Positions 35,222-44,337 are shown, counted from the first letter of the stretch. The stretch: DNA of 64,000 nucleotides from Pedobacter roseus (GCF_014395225.1 NZ_CP060723.1:4712001-4776000), one strand, 5' to 3'. Translations and numbers: made by a program. Notes: a model not told the origin generated them from the letters alone.

Positions 35222-36100
35222 ATGAGTTTCATTTTAAAACCTGTTGATATTGTTGAGAATATCACTCCTGAAGATTTTAAGAAAAATTATTTGAAAACTA
35301 AACGTCCGTTAGTCATCAGGGGCCTTACCAAAGATTGGCCTGCAAGAGAAAAATGGACGACTGAATATTTAAAAGAAATTGGTGGCGACCTAGAGGTTCC
35401 ACTTTACGATAACTCTAAAGCTGATCCTTCAAAACCAATCAATGCGGCTACTGCACACATGAAATTTGGCGATTATCTTGACCTGATTAAACGTGAGCCA
35501 ACTGAATTGAGGATTTTCTTTTTTAACCTCTTTAAAAAAGTGCCTAGCTTAATCAATGATGTAAAAATCCCTAAAGATTTAATGGGTGGTTTTATTGAGA
35601 GCATGCCTGCTATGTTTTTTGGAGGTTCTAATTCGGTAACCTTTTTACATTACGATATCGATTTGCCTCATATTTTCCATACTCACTTTGGTGGCAGAAA
35701 ACATATCGTTCTTTTCGATAATAAATGGAAAGACAGACTATATTGCTTACCAAATGCAACTTATGCTTTGGAAGATTACGATGTTGCCAATCCTGATTTC
35801 GAAAAATTCCCTGCGCTAAACGGTGTTGAGGGTTATGAAGTTTTCTTAGAGCATGGCGATACTTTATTTATGCCAACCGGTATGTGGCACTGGATGAAAT
35901 ATCTGGATGGCTCATTCTCTTTAAGCTTAAGGGCATGGGATCAATCGATTACCCGTAAAGTAGCAAGTGTTTGGAGTTTATTTACCCATGGTGCGATTGA
36001 TAGTTTAATTAAAATGACTTTTAAAGAAAAATATGCTCACTGGAGAGAGAAAAAAGCTGTTAAAATTGCTGAAAAGGCTTTAGCAAACGGCAAACCATAA
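35222..36100 (+). CDS. JmjC/cupin-8 family iron-2-oxoglutarate oxygenase-like protein, copy 2
   Basis: The 292-aa product is a close paralog of the 33298 gene: the same FLHYDID (His143/Asp145), GRKHIVLF (Lys160) and MPTGMWHWMKYLDGSF (His223) at the same residue numbers. ATG at 35222 gives a start equal in position to copy 1; the upstream TTG at 35189 would add 11 residues with no counterpart. The copies differ most in residues 100-118 and the C-terminal 50 residues, where substrate choice may lie. A terminator follows. Confidence 0.9.
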   Translation: MSFILKPVDIVENITPEDFKKNYLKTKRPLVIRGLTKDWPAREKWTTEYLKEIGGDLEVPLYDNSKADPSKPINAATAHMKFGDYLDLIKREPTELRIFFFNLFKKVPSLINDVKIPKDLMGGFIESMPAMFFGGSNSVTFLHYDIDLPHIFHTHFGGRKHIVLFDNKWKDRLYCLPNATYALEDYDVANPDFEKFPALNGVEGYEVFLEHGDTLFMPTGMWHWMKYLDGSFSLSLRAWDQSITRKVASVWSLFTHGAIDSLIKMTFKEKYAHWREKKAVKIAEKALANGKP

Positions 36101-36121
36101 AAATTAAAAAAAAATTAAAAT

Positions 36122-36157
36122 AGAACGGGGCATCGGTAACGATAGTCCCGTTTTTTG
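36122..36157 (+). terminator. Terminator after the second JmjC gene
   Basis: AACGGG (36124-36129) ... ATCG-gtaa-CGAT ... CCCGTT (36147-36152) followed by TTTTT. Confidence 0.85.
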
Positions 36158-36205
36158 TTATTATTGTGAATAACATTTAGTGCAAATAAAAAAATCAGAT
36201 CACAA

Positions 36206-36820
36206 ATGGATATCAACACACTTACCGAAAAACAAAAAATGCTTGCAGGCAAAGCTTATCAGGCTGGTGGCGAAGAACTTTCGAAAGAAAGATTAAAAGC
36301 CCGTGAAATCGTTTTCGAATTTAATAACCTCGCCCCAAAATTTATTAAACAGCGGAAAGAGTTATTAAAAAGACTATTCGGAAAAACGGAAAGAATGTTT
36401 TATATAGAACCTCCGTTTAGATGTGATTACGGCTATAACATCGAAATTGGAGATAATTTTTATGCAAACTTTAACCTGGTTATTTTAGACTGCGCAAAAG
36501 TAAGCATTGGAAACAGCGTTTTTATCGCACCAAATGTAGCCATTTATACAGCGGGCCATCCCATCCATGCACATTTAAGGGATCAGGAATATGAATGGGC
36601 GCAGGAAGTGACCATTGGCAATAGTGTGTGGATTGGTGGAAATGCAGTAATAAACCCCGGCGTAAAAATCGGATCGAATGTGGTAATCGGATCAGGTAGC
36701 GTGGTGACGAGGGATATTCCGGATAACGTTTTCGCCGCAGGAAACCCATGCAGGGTAATCCGCCAGTTAACTGATGAGGATAAGGATTATTATTATAAGG
36801 ATTTTAAGTTGGGAGAGTAA
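36206..36820 (+). CDS. Maltose/sugar O-acetyltransferase, hexapeptide-repeat family
   Basis: The 204-aa protein has the Mac N-terminal domain (KQKMLAGKAYQAGGEELSKER) and a left-handed beta-helix: IEIGDNFYANFN, APNVAIYTAGHPIHA with the catalytic His, IGNSVWIGGNAVINPGVKIG and a C-terminal AAGNPCRVIRQL. It moves acetyl from acetyl-CoA to a sugar hydroxyl. Whether it belongs with the preceding JmjC set is unclear, because a terminator lies between. Confidence 0.94.
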   Translation: MDINTLTEKQKMLAGKAYQAGGEELSKERLKAREIVFEFNNLAPKFIKQRKELLKRLFGKTERMFYIEPPFRCDYGYNIEIGDNFYANFNLVILDCAKVSIGNSVFIAPNVAIYTAGHPIHAHLRDQEYEWAQEVTIGNSVWIGGNAVINPGVKIGSNVVIGSGSVVTRDIPDNVFAAGNPCRVIRQLTDEDKDYYYKDFKLGE

Positions 36821-36873
36821 ATTTCAATGCAACCTTAACCTACCGGATATCGTCTTTATGGTAAATTGATGTA

Positions 36874-38241
36874 ATGAAAACAGCACTACCTTTTTTATTT
36901 GTGTTTTTCACTTTCTTGTCGGGTTTTGCACAACGGATTTCTAAAGCAGAAGCCATTGCTGATATCGACTACCTCCACCAGGTAATCAGAGCGGCACATT
37001 ACAACCCGTTTTTATACACTACAGAGGTTAAATACACACAAAAAATAAATCAGGTAAAAAGTACTATTCCCGATTCAATTGAAACCAGACTCTTCACCTT
37101 AAAACTTGAAGAAATAACAGGTCTTATTGATGATGCCCACACTGCACCCACTTTTATACAATCTATATTTAAGGCAGATTTCAGGAAACCTGTTTTTTTA
37201 CCCTTATCATTTGTTGCTGATAAAAAAGGTAAAACCTATTCGGATGGAAAAGCATTACCGGGTATTATTCCTGCAGGTGCGGAAATCATTTCAGTAAACG
37301 GAACTTCTGTTCAAAAGTTTTATCAGGAAAGTGCATTACGCGTAGGTGGGCTTCAAACTTACCGCAATGAGATAGCCATTAAAATGATCGGCTATAACCT
37401 ATACCTTTCGGGTATAAGGCCCCCTTTTAAAATCGCTTATCAGTATCAGCACAAAAAAGAAGTTAAAACAATTGAAAATGGAAGTATTTTAAGAGATTTA
37501 ATAGGCGACGCATTTCCAAACCTGGTTGGTAAGCCTTATTCATTTAAAATATTGGAAGATAAGGTTGCCTGGATCGAATTAAATACCTTAGAGGGCGATT
37601 ATCACCCTTATCTGAAATTTTTCGATTCGTGCTTTACGGTAATAAAACAGAAAAAGATCAAAACCCTTGCCATCGATATCAGAAAAAACACAGGAGGCAA
37701 TTCTATCAATGCAGATTTACTTTTAGGCTTTTTTAATTCAAAAAAATATACCTTATCTGGTGGAAAAAACTGGAAAATAAGTCAGCTGTATAAAGATCAA
37801 TTAATTAAGCAGGGCGATAGCAGTAATAATTACCTGAAACAGCCTAACAATAGTACCTGGCAAAGGCCAAACTGCGAACCCTATGATCCAAAATATGCCA
37901 GTGATGAAGCCTTTTTTAATGGCAGGGTTTATATGATCACAGGAGCCATGACATTCTCGAGCGCAAATATGCTTGCAAATGGCGTAAAGAAATTTAAACT
38001 GGCAATGCTAATTGGAGAACCTACCGGAGAAAACACAAACGATTTTGGCGAAGCTTACCGCTTTCAATTGCCAAACAGTAAAATCGGTTTCAGTGTATCA
38101 ACAAGTTTAGATTTTGGGGCCGATTGTAATGACAAAACCAAACATCCTGTATTACCCGATCACGAAATTGAAACAAGTTATCTCGATAAAATAAAAGGTC
38201 TTGATCCTGTACTTCAATACATGTTAAAGGTATCAGAATAA
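36874..38241 (+). CDS. Exported S41 (C-terminal-processing-like) protease
   Basis: The 455-aa protein has a signal peptide (FLFVFFTFLSGFAQ), a helical N-terminal part, a PDZ-like stretch (IPAGAEIISVNGTSV) and the S41 core: AWIELNTLEG, IDIRKNTGGNS and MITGAMTFSSANM with candidate nucleophile Ser362. The distal Lys of the dyad is likely in the FKLAMLIGEPTGEN region. Family members digest misfolded or exported proteins. It ends exactly where the gene on the other strand ends (adjacent stop codons). Confidence 0.85.
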   Translation: MKTALPFLFVFFTFLSGFAQRISKAEAIADIDYLHQVIRAAHYNPFLYTTEVKYTQKINQVKSTIPDSIETRLFTLKLEEITGLIDDAHTAPTFIQSIFKADFRKPVFLPLSFVADKKGKTYSDGKALPGIIPAGAEIISVNGTSVQKFYQESALRVGGLQTYRNEIAIKMIGYNLYLSGIRPPFKIAYQYQHKKEVKTIENGSILRDLIGDAFPNLVGKPYSFKILEDKVAWIELNTLEGDYHPYLKFFDSCFTVIKQKKIKTLAIDIRKNTGGNSINADLLLGFFNSKKYTLSGGKNWKISQLYKDQLIKQGDSSNNYLKQPNNSTWQRPNCEPYDPKYASDEAFFNGRVYMITGAMTFSSANMLANGVKKFKLAMLIGEPTGENTNDFGEAYRFQLPNSKIGFSVSTSLDFGADCNDKTKHPVLPDHEIETSYLDKIKGLDPVLQYMLKVSE

Positions 38242-38667
38242 TTAACTGCTATGATCAACAATCACTTTCCATTCTCCTTTTATCTTTTTGATCAGAAGTG
38301 TAAAGTAACCTTTTAGCTCGTCTTTTTCGCGTTTTACGTTCCAACTACCCAGTACAAAAGCCAGATCGGATTTCAGAAAATCGACTTTTTTAATCCCGAA
38401 CACTAAAAAGCCCATCGCAGATTTATCCGGGTAACCTTTTTTATAATTATCCAACGTTTTTTGCCAGCCATAAGTTGGTCCGCTTTTACCTACAAAAAGT
38501 AAACTATCCGATTTTTCGTATCCCTGCATAAAAGCTTCAACATCGCCTTTGTTCCAATCAGTACGTTGTTTTTCAAGCAGATCGAGTATCGCCTGTTTAT
38601 CTTTTGCATTTTGGGCGTAGGTACCAAATGAGACTAAAAGCAGGGCGATAAGGAGTATTTTTTTCAT
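38242..38667 (-). CDS. Exported NTF2-like (DUF4440-type) protein
   Basis: The 141-aa product has a Sec signal (MKKILLIALLLVSFGTYAQ) and a single NTF2/SnoaL-like domain with ILDLLEKQRTDWNKGDVEAFMQGYEKSD and the end FTLLIKKIKGEWKVIVDHSS. Function unknown; the fold forms a pocket for small ligands. ATG at 38667 is chosen because it directly precedes the signal peptide; a longer frame from 38766 would overlap the divergent kinase gene. Confidence 0.85.
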   Translation of the reverse strand: MKKILLIALLLVSFGTYAQNAKDKQAILDLLEKQRTDWNKGDVEAFMQGYEKSDSLLFVGKSGPTYGWQKTLDNYKKGYPDKSAMGFLVFGIKKVDFLKSDLAFVLGSWNVKREKDELKGYFTLLIKKIKGEWKVIVDHSS

Positions 38668-38760
38668 GGTTATTGAAATTGAGTAAAAATTAAAGATATG
38701 AAACAAATTATTTCGTTCCATCGGTAAAAATTGTTTATTTACATTTTTTATCAATCTACC

Positions 38761-39642
38761 ATGCAAAATAAAGTAATTACAATTGGCGAAATACTATGGG
38801 ACGTTTTCCCGGAGGGTAAAAAAGCAGGCGGCTCGAGTATGAACGTTGCGCTTAATTTACACAAACAAAGTATAGAAAGCAGTTTTATCAGCGCCGTTGG
38901 TGATGATGATAATGGTAAGGAATTACTAAGCTTTTTAACCGGAAATCATTTCTCAACAGATCTGATCCAGGTGAATGCAGGATTACCAACCAGTACAGTT
39001 GTGGTTCAGCTGGATGAAAACCATCAGGCTACTTATACCATTAAACAGCCTGTGGCCTGGGACGACATTAAACTTACCGAAGAAAATATCACCGCGGTAA
39101 AACAGGCAGATGCTTTTGTGTATTGTAGCTTAACCTGCCGTGAGCAACAATCTAAAAAAACGATCCTCGAACTTTTAGACCATGCAAAAACCAAAATATT
39201 CGATATTAACCTTAGGGCTCCTTTTTATAATAAAGAACTCATCGGCGAACTTTTGGCAAAAGCGGATATCCTTAAAATAAACGAAGATGAAATTGTTTGG
39301 GTAAAAGAATCGTTCGGTTTAACTGGTAATACTGATGAACAATTGTTAAAACAGCTTGCGAGTAAGTTTGATATTGAAATGATCTGCCTGACACTTGGCG
39401 ATAAAGGTGCCTGTGTTTTAAAAGAAGGCAAACTATTTAAACATGCTGGTTACAAAGTTCAGGTTGCAGATACGGTTGGTGCAGGTGATGCTTTTTTAGC
39501 CACATTTATTGCCTGCTACCTGCAAGGTTACCCCATGGAAACCACTTTGGATAATGCCTGTAAGGTTGGTGCTTTTGTAGCCTCGCAACCGGGAGCAAAC
39601 CCTGATTATAATAAAAAGATTTACCATATAGCGCTGGGATAA
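38761..39642 (+). CDS. PfkB-family sugar kinase, probably fructokinase
   Basis: The 293-aa kinase has the N-terminal ITIGEILWDVFPEGKKAGGSSMNVA motif (substrate side), the AGGxxxNVA-type turn, and the C-terminal DTVGAGDAFLATF with catalytic Asp and the anion hole. WDVFPEG is typical of fructokinase-like Bacteroidota members, although the exact sugar is uncertain. Start at 38761 (MQNKVITIGE); an earlier frame start at 38731 would add a hydrophobic stretch not expected for this enzyme. Confidence 0.92.
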   Translation: MQNKVITIGEILWDVFPEGKKAGGSSMNVALNLHKQSIESSFISAVGDDDNGKELLSFLTGNHFSTDLIQVNAGLPTSTVVVQLDENHQATYTIKQPVAWDDIKLTEENITAVKQADAFVYCSLTCREQQSKKTILELLDHAKTKIFDINLRAPFYNKELIGELLAKADILKINEDEIVWVKESFGLTGNTDEQLLKQLASKFDIEMICLTLGDKGACVLKEGKLFKHAGYKVQVADTVGAGDAFLATFIACYLQGYPMETTLDNACKVGAFVASQPGANPDYNKKIYHIALG

Positions 39643-39690
39643 GCGCTCTGCTTTGTTGCCACCGAGAAACGGATTAACACGGATTTTTAG

Positions 39691-39723
39691 AGACCTCGCA
39701 GGTTTTGGAAACCTGCGAGGTCT
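39691..39723. repeat. Palindromic hairpin, ACCTCGCAGGT family
   Basis: AGACCTCGCAGGTTT and AAACCTGCGAGGTCT form a perfect 15-bp stem with the loop TGG. Same core as 3959-3993. It could double as a terminator for the sugar kinase gene, but no T-run follows. Confidence 0.75.
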
Positions 39724-40019
39724 AATTTAAACCGGTGGGTTTTGCGTTAGGGATTGTAAGGGTTCAGTACCGGTTCTTCACCGGTACCGGAGCGAAGCGC
39801 AGCCCTGAAAAGCCCGCCCCTTTCCCGTATTTCACGGGATTGGGGAACGCCCGGATCAGTTTGACAGTTTTCAGTTAACAATTTCCAGTTTGTTGTTTCC
39901 AATTTAACCATGCTTTGGTCTTTCAGCTTTTACCTTTCTTCTCGCCTTCAAATATGACACCGCGCTTAAATTTATGCAAAACGAAACTTTTATCTTCGAT
40001 AAATCGTTAATACAAGCAC
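39724..40019. other. Repeat-like spacer before the VWA gene
   Basis: No gene seen. It holds GC-rich stretches (ACCGGTTCTTCACCGGTACCGG; CCCGTATTTCACGGGATTGGGG), each able to fold, then a TATCTTCG box at about 39991-39998, 21 bp before the VWA start. The GC-rich part looks like another intergenic repeat type. Confidence 0.5.
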
Positions 40020-41117
40020 ATGAGAGGTTTTCGTTTTTCTGATTATAAGCCGGGCGATGCGCCAAAAGGTGGGTTTGATGAGTTGCTGAAATTATTTAGC
40101 GAACTGCTAAATTATACAGCAGGAGATGCAGCGGAGGCTTTAAGCTGGCTGAACGAGCTCGACAAACAATATAAATTAACCAATAATGATTATGGTATCG
40201 GTAATTTTATCGACGACCTGAAGGATAAGGGTTACCTTACTGAAGACAATCAATCGGGAGAATTTAAGATAACAGCCAAAACAGAGCAGACCATACGCAA
40301 ATCTGCCCTGGATGAAATTTTCGGGAAACTGAAAAAATCTGGTCGTGGTAACCACAACAGTAACCAATCGGGTATTGGCGAAGAAAAAAATGCGGACAGG
40401 CGCGAATATAGTTTTGGCGATAGTTTAGACCAAATTGATATGACAGCCTCTATCCAAAATGCACAGATCAATCATGGGATTGGGGATTTCACGTTAACCG
40501 ACCGCGATTTAGAAGTAGAGGAAAAAGATTTTAAAACCTTAACATCTACGGTATTGATGATCGACATTTCGCATTCGATGATATTATATGGCGAAGACCG
40601 CATCACGCCTGCCAAAAAAGTTGCCATGGCATTAGCGGAGCTGATTAAAACCAAATACCCGAAAGATACTTTAGATATTGTTGTTTTTGGAAATGATGCC
40701 TGGCCAATCAGTGTGAAAGACTTGCCTTATTTACAGGTTGGGCCTTACCATACCAATACTTATGCAGGTTTAGAACTTGCGGCAGATTTGCTCCGCCGCA
40801 GGAAAACGCATAACAAACAGATTTTCATGATTACGGATGGAAAACCAACCTGCCTGAAAGAAAATGGCAAATACTATAAAAACAGTATGGGTTTGGATAG
40901 AAAGGTAATTAACAAAACCTTAAACATGGCGGCGCAATGTAAACGTTTAAAAATCCCGATCACCACGTTTATGATTGCAAAGGATCCCTATTTACAGCAA
41001 TTTGTACGTCAGTTTACTGAAATTAATGGCGGAAGGGCTTTTTACAGCTCGTTAAACGGCTTAGGCGAATACATTTTTGAAGATTACATTAAGAATAGAC
41101 GTAAGACGGTTAAATAG
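40020..41117 (+). CDS. VWA-domain protein paired with AAA+ ATPase
   Basis: The 365-aa protein has a helical N-terminal region (ELLKLFSELLNYTAG), a charged glutamine/glycine-rich linker (about residues 105-130) and a C-terminal von Willebrand A domain with the MIDAS DISHSM (Asp182, Ser184, Ser186), HTNTYAG and ITDGKP. In MoxR/BchI-type systems such a protein guides metal insertion or complex assembly driven by the partner ATPase, here encoded two genes downstream. No signal peptide; cytosolic. Confidence 0.9.
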   Translation: MRGFRFSDYKPGDAPKGGFDELLKLFSELLNYTAGDAAEALSWLNELDKQYKLTNNDYGIGNFIDDLKDKGYLTEDNQSGEFKITAKTEQTIRKSALDEIFGKLKKSGRGNHNSNQSGIGEEKNADRREYSFGDSLDQIDMTASIQNAQINHGIGDFTLTDRDLEVEEKDFKTLTSTVLMIDISHSMILYGEDRITPAKKVAMALAELIKTKYPKDTLDIVVFGNDAWPISVKDLPYLQVGPYHTNTYAGLELAADLLRRRKTHNKQIFMITDGKPTCLKENGKYYKNSMGLDRKVINKTLNMAAQCKRLKIPITTFMIAKDPYLQQFVRQFTEINGGRAFYSSLNGLGEYIFEDYIKNRRKTVK

Positions 41118-41180
41118 TTGGGAGTCCAAAGCCTTTAGTCCGGAGTTGGTGGTAAAAAAGGGTATCAAAATAAATTAAGC

Positions 41181-41474
41181 ATGGCTAAACGTACAAATAA
41201 ATATAAATTAACATTAGAAGAAATATCTTTAGCAAAAGAGGATGATGTAAAAAATGATCCTTTAACGCTTGAATTTGATAATCACGACAATATATTTAAC
41301 ATTATAAACGCTGTAAAAAGCAAAAACATTTTTGAAGATGAAAATCAGAGTACTGAATTTGCCATTGGTTTGAAAATGTTTACAGAAGTAGTGTTGAAAA
41401 ACAGAGACCTTGAACTTTTCAAAGAGCTACAGCCCGCAATTGGTGAGTTTATGAAAAAACTGAAGAGTAAATAA
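41181..41474 (+). CDS. Small protein, DUF3861-like
   Basis: The 97-aa product begins MAKRTNKYKLTLEEI and has the pattern LEFDNHDNIFNIINAV, FAIGLKMFTEVVLKNRDLELFKELQPAIGEFMKKL, which resembles DUF3861. The family has no known function. It is sandwiched between the VWA gene and the AAA+ gene with short gaps (63 and 20 bp), which suggests a regulatory or adaptor role for the pair. Family call is from memory and moderately sure. Confidence 0.75.
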   Translation: MAKRTNKYKLTLEEISLAKEDDVKNDPLTLEFDNHDNIFNIINAVKSKNIFEDENQSTEFAIGLKMFTEVVLKNRDLELFKELQPAIGEFMKKLKSK

Positions 41475-41494
41475 AGAATAGTATAATCCTATAT

Positions 41495-42982
41495 ATGCAA
41501 AATACAACATTAGGCCAGTTAAAGGCTACAAAATATACTTCAAGAAGCGTTAAGGAAGAGCTGAGAGAAAATTTGATTAAAGTGCTGCGCGATAAAAAAA
41601 CCGAATTTGAGGGCATTATCGGCTACGATGAAACAGTTATTCCAGAGTTACAGACCGCAATTTTATCACGTCACAATATTTTACTTTTAGGTTTACGTGG
41701 ACAAGCAAAAACCCGTATTGCCCGTTTAATGGTAAATTTATTGGATGAATATGTGCCTTATGTTGCCGGAAGCGAGATTTTTGATGATCCATTGAACCCG
41801 ATTTCATGGTACGCCAAAAATGAAATTGCCACCAAAGGTGACGATACTGAAATTGCCTGGTTGCACCGCAGCGAAAGGTACACCGAAAAACTGGCCACAC
41901 CAGATGTTACCGTTGCCGATTTAATTGGCGATGTTGACCCGATTAAGGCCGCTACTTTAAAGTTAACCTATAACGATGAACGTGTAATCCACTTTGGTTT
42001 AATTCCGCGTGCACACCGCAGCATTTTCGTAATTAATGAGCTGCCGGATTTACAGGCCCGTATCCAGGTGGCCTTGTTTAACATGCTTCAGGAAAAAGAT
42101 ATCCAAATCCGTGGTTTCAAATTGCGTTTACCTTTGGATATCCAGTTTGTATTTACCGCAAACCCTGAAGATTATACCAACCGTGGCAGCATTGTTACGC
42201 CATTGAAAGACAGGATTGAAAGTCAGATTTTAACACACTACCCTAAAACGGTCGAAATTTCGCGTAAAATTACTTTCCAGGAGGCAAAACTTACTGCAGA
42301 GCAAAAAGCCAATATCGAAGCTGATGGCCTGCTGAAAGATTTGATTGAACAGATTGCTTTCGAAGCGCGTAAAAGTGAATACATCGATCAAAAATCGGGT
42401 GTTTCGGCAAGACTAACTATTTCTGCCTACGAAAATTTAATCAGCACTGCAGAAAGAAGGATGCTGATTGCAGGAGAGAAAAACACATTCGTGCGTTTAT
42501 CAGATCTGGCCGGGATTATCCCAGCCATCACCGGTAAAATAGAACTGGTTTACGAAGGTGAACTGGAAGGACCAGCGCACGTGGCGACTACCTTAATCGG
42601 CAAAGCGGTTAAAACTTTGTTTGCGCGTTATTTCCCTGATCCGGAAAAAGCAAAAAAAACCAAAACAGCCAATCCATATACCGAAGTAACCGAATGGTTT
42701 ACGGAAGGCCATAATGTTGATGTTACGGATACTTTGAGCAATGCGCAATATAAAAAGGCATTAATGCTGGTACCAGGCTTGTATGATCTGGTAAAGAAAT
42801 TCCACCCAAAACTGAGCGAAAACCAAACCTTGCTCTTAATGGAATTTGTGTTACATGGTTTAGCCGAGTACTCACAACTGAGCAAAAACTTTTTAAATGG
42901 TGGCTTCGGCTTTTCTGATATGTTTGGCAGTTTATTTAACGCCGAATTCGACGAAGAAGAGGATGAAGACGATTTCAGATAA
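41495..42982 (+). CDS. MoxR/magnesium-chelatase-like AAA+ ATPase
   Basis: The 495-aa ATPase has Walker A GLRGQAKT (residues 66-73), Walker B-like IFVINELPDL with Asn181 in place of the usual Asp followed by Glu182, QVALFNMLQEKDIQIRGF, and the sensor/arginine part TANPEDYTNRGSIVTPLKDRI. It is of the magnesium-chelatase-related group that works with VWA proteins to remodel target proteins. The acidic tail (FDEEEDEDDF) is notable. With the VWA and DUF3861 genes it forms one operon closed by a terminator. Confidence 0.92.
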   Translation: MQNTTLGQLKATKYTSRSVKEELRENLIKVLRDKKTEFEGIIGYDETVIPELQTAILSRHNILLLGLRGQAKTRIARLMVNLLDEYVPYVAGSEIFDDPLNPISWYAKNEIATKGDDTEIAWLHRSERYTEKLATPDVTVADLIGDVDPIKAATLKLTYNDERVIHFGLIPRAHRSIFVINELPDLQARIQVALFNMLQEKDIQIRGFKLRLPLDIQFVFTANPEDYTNRGSIVTPLKDRIESQILTHYPKTVEISRKITFQEAKLTAEQKANIEADGLLKDLIEQIAFEARKSEYIDQKSGVSARLTISAYENLISTAERRMLIAGEKNTFVRLSDLAGIIPAITGKIELVYEGELEGPAHVATTLIGKAVKTLFARYFPDPEKAKKTKTANPYTEVTEWFTEGHNVDVTDTLSNAQYKKALMLVPGLYDLVKKFHPKLSENQTLLLMEFVLHGLAEYSQLSKNFLNGGFGFSDMFGSLFNAEFDEEEDEDDFR

Positions 42983-43005
42983 TATTGAATTTCTCTAATT
43001 TGATT

Positions 43006-43053
43006 AGCTTTGACAAATTCTTCCCCTAAAGAAGAATCTGTCGAAGCTTTTTT
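43006..43053 (+). terminator. Long-stem terminator after the AAA+ gene
   Basis: AGCTTTGACAAATTCTTC (43006-43023) and GAAGAATCTGTCGAAGCT (43031-43048) pair with only G-U/A-C-type exceptions, then TTTTTT. Confidence 0.88.
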
Positions 43054-43074
43054 ATTTACAAACCCGAAGATATA

Positions 43075-44337
43075 ATGGGAAGATTACCTTTTATTATTGC
43101 CGCCTGCATTTTTATTATTGCATTTGATATTTACTGCTTTAAAGCCATAATTGCTGTTTTTAAAAAATGGAAACCGGGCACAAAAAAAGCATTTGGCATT
43201 GCTTACTGGACATATAGTGCATTATTGATTATTGGTGTATTCTGTGGCATTTACCTTAATCTTTTTCTTACGTTAAGGGCCATTATTTTAGTTGCTTTCT
43301 TTTTAACGGTAGCCTGCAAACTGGCCATGTTACCCTTTTTGGTATTGGATGATTTACGCAGGTTGTTTATCAGAATTTTCAGGAAAAATAAAACAGCTGA
43401 AATTTCAACCTTACCACAAACTGCACAATCTACAGCTGCAGAGCCGATTTCACGATCAGAATTTTTGGTTAAAGCCGGATTGGTGGCCGCTGCTGTTCCA
43501 CTAGCATCGTTAAGCTGGGGAATAATTTCAGGCGCTTACGATTATCAGGTGCGAAGGGTAAATTTAATCCTCCCTAACCTGCCAAAAGCTTTTGATGGCA
43601 TTACAATGGGGCAGATTTCTGATATTCACTCGGGAAGTTTTTATAATAAAACAGCAGTAAAAGGCGGTGTAGAAATGTTATTGGGAGAAAAACCTGATTT
43701 CATCTTTTTTACAGGCGATTTAGTAAACAACCTCACCAACGAAGTAAGGGATTATCAGGATATATTTTCGAAAGTAAAAGCACCGCTAGGTGTGTACTCA
43801 TCACTAGGAAACCATGATTATGGTGATTATTATTTTGGGAAAGAATCGTCTCCGGCCAAGGTAAAAAACCTGAAAGATATGGTTGATGTACACAAAATAA
43901 TGGGTTACGACCTGCTAATGAACGAAAACCGCAGGTTAAAGGTAGATGGTGAAGAAATTGGAATTTTAGGAATTGAAAACTGGGGAATGGGCCGTTTTCC
44001 AAAATATGGGAAAATGAAACTGGCTGTTCAAAATACAGATGACTTACCTGTAAAACTGTTATTAAGTCACGATCCTTCGCACTGGCGTGGGGAGGTTTTG
44101 CAAAAATATCCGCAAATAGATGCCATGTTTAGCGGGCACACACACGGCATGCAGTTTGGTGTACGTTTAAAAGAATATCAATGGAGCCCTGTTCAATACA
44201 TCTATAAAGAATGGGCAGGATTGTACCAGGAGCAAAAACAACAGCTATACGTAAATGTTGGCTATGGCTTTTTAGGTTATCCGGGCAGGGTTGGTATTTT
44301 ACCGGAGATAACGATATTTACCTTGAAGAGAGCATAG
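43075..44337 (+). CDS. Membrane-anchored metallophosphoesterase
   Basis: The 420-aa protein begins with three membrane helices (FIIAACIFIIAFDIYCF; FGIAYWTYSALLIIGVFCG; AIILVAFFLTVACKL), then ISRSEFLVKAGLVAAAVPLA, which looks like a Tat-like signal placed inside the protein. The phosphoesterase domain has DIHSG, GDLVNN, GNHDYGDYY, LSHDP and GHTHGMQFG metal-binding blocks. The active domain should face the periplasm. Substrate unknown, possibly UDP-sugars, nucleotides or phospholipids. Single gene. Confidence 0.93.
   Translation: MGRLPFIIAACIFIIAFDIYCFKAIIAVFKKWKPGTKKAFGIAYWTYSALLIIGVFCGIYLNLFLTLRAIILVAFFLTVACKLAMLPFLVLDDLRRLFIRIFRKNKTAEISTLPQTAQSTAAEPISRSEFLVKAGLVAAAVPLASLSWGIISGAYDYQVRRVNLILPNLPKAFDGITMGQISDIHSGSFYNKTAVKGGVEMLLGEKPDFIFFTGDLVNNLTNEVRDYQDIFSKVKAPLGVYSSLGNHDYGDYYFGKESSPAKVKNLKDMVDVHKIMGYDLLMNENRRLKVDGEEIGILGIENWGMGRFPKYGKMKLAVQNTDDLPVKLLLSHDPSHWRGEVLQKYPQIDAMFSGHTHGMQFGVRLKEYQWSPVQYIYKEWAGLYQEQKQQLYVNVGYGFLGYPGRVGILPEITIFTLKRA

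Noticed and set aside
39724..40019. Short gene before the VWA gene
   Set aside because: Frames are broken or lack a start, and the region is made of foldable GC-rich words.
40020..42982. AAA+/VWA pair as an anti-phage ternary system
   Set aside because: No effector, nuclease or vWA-linked protease is nearby; the arrangement fits chaperone-type MoxR pairs better.
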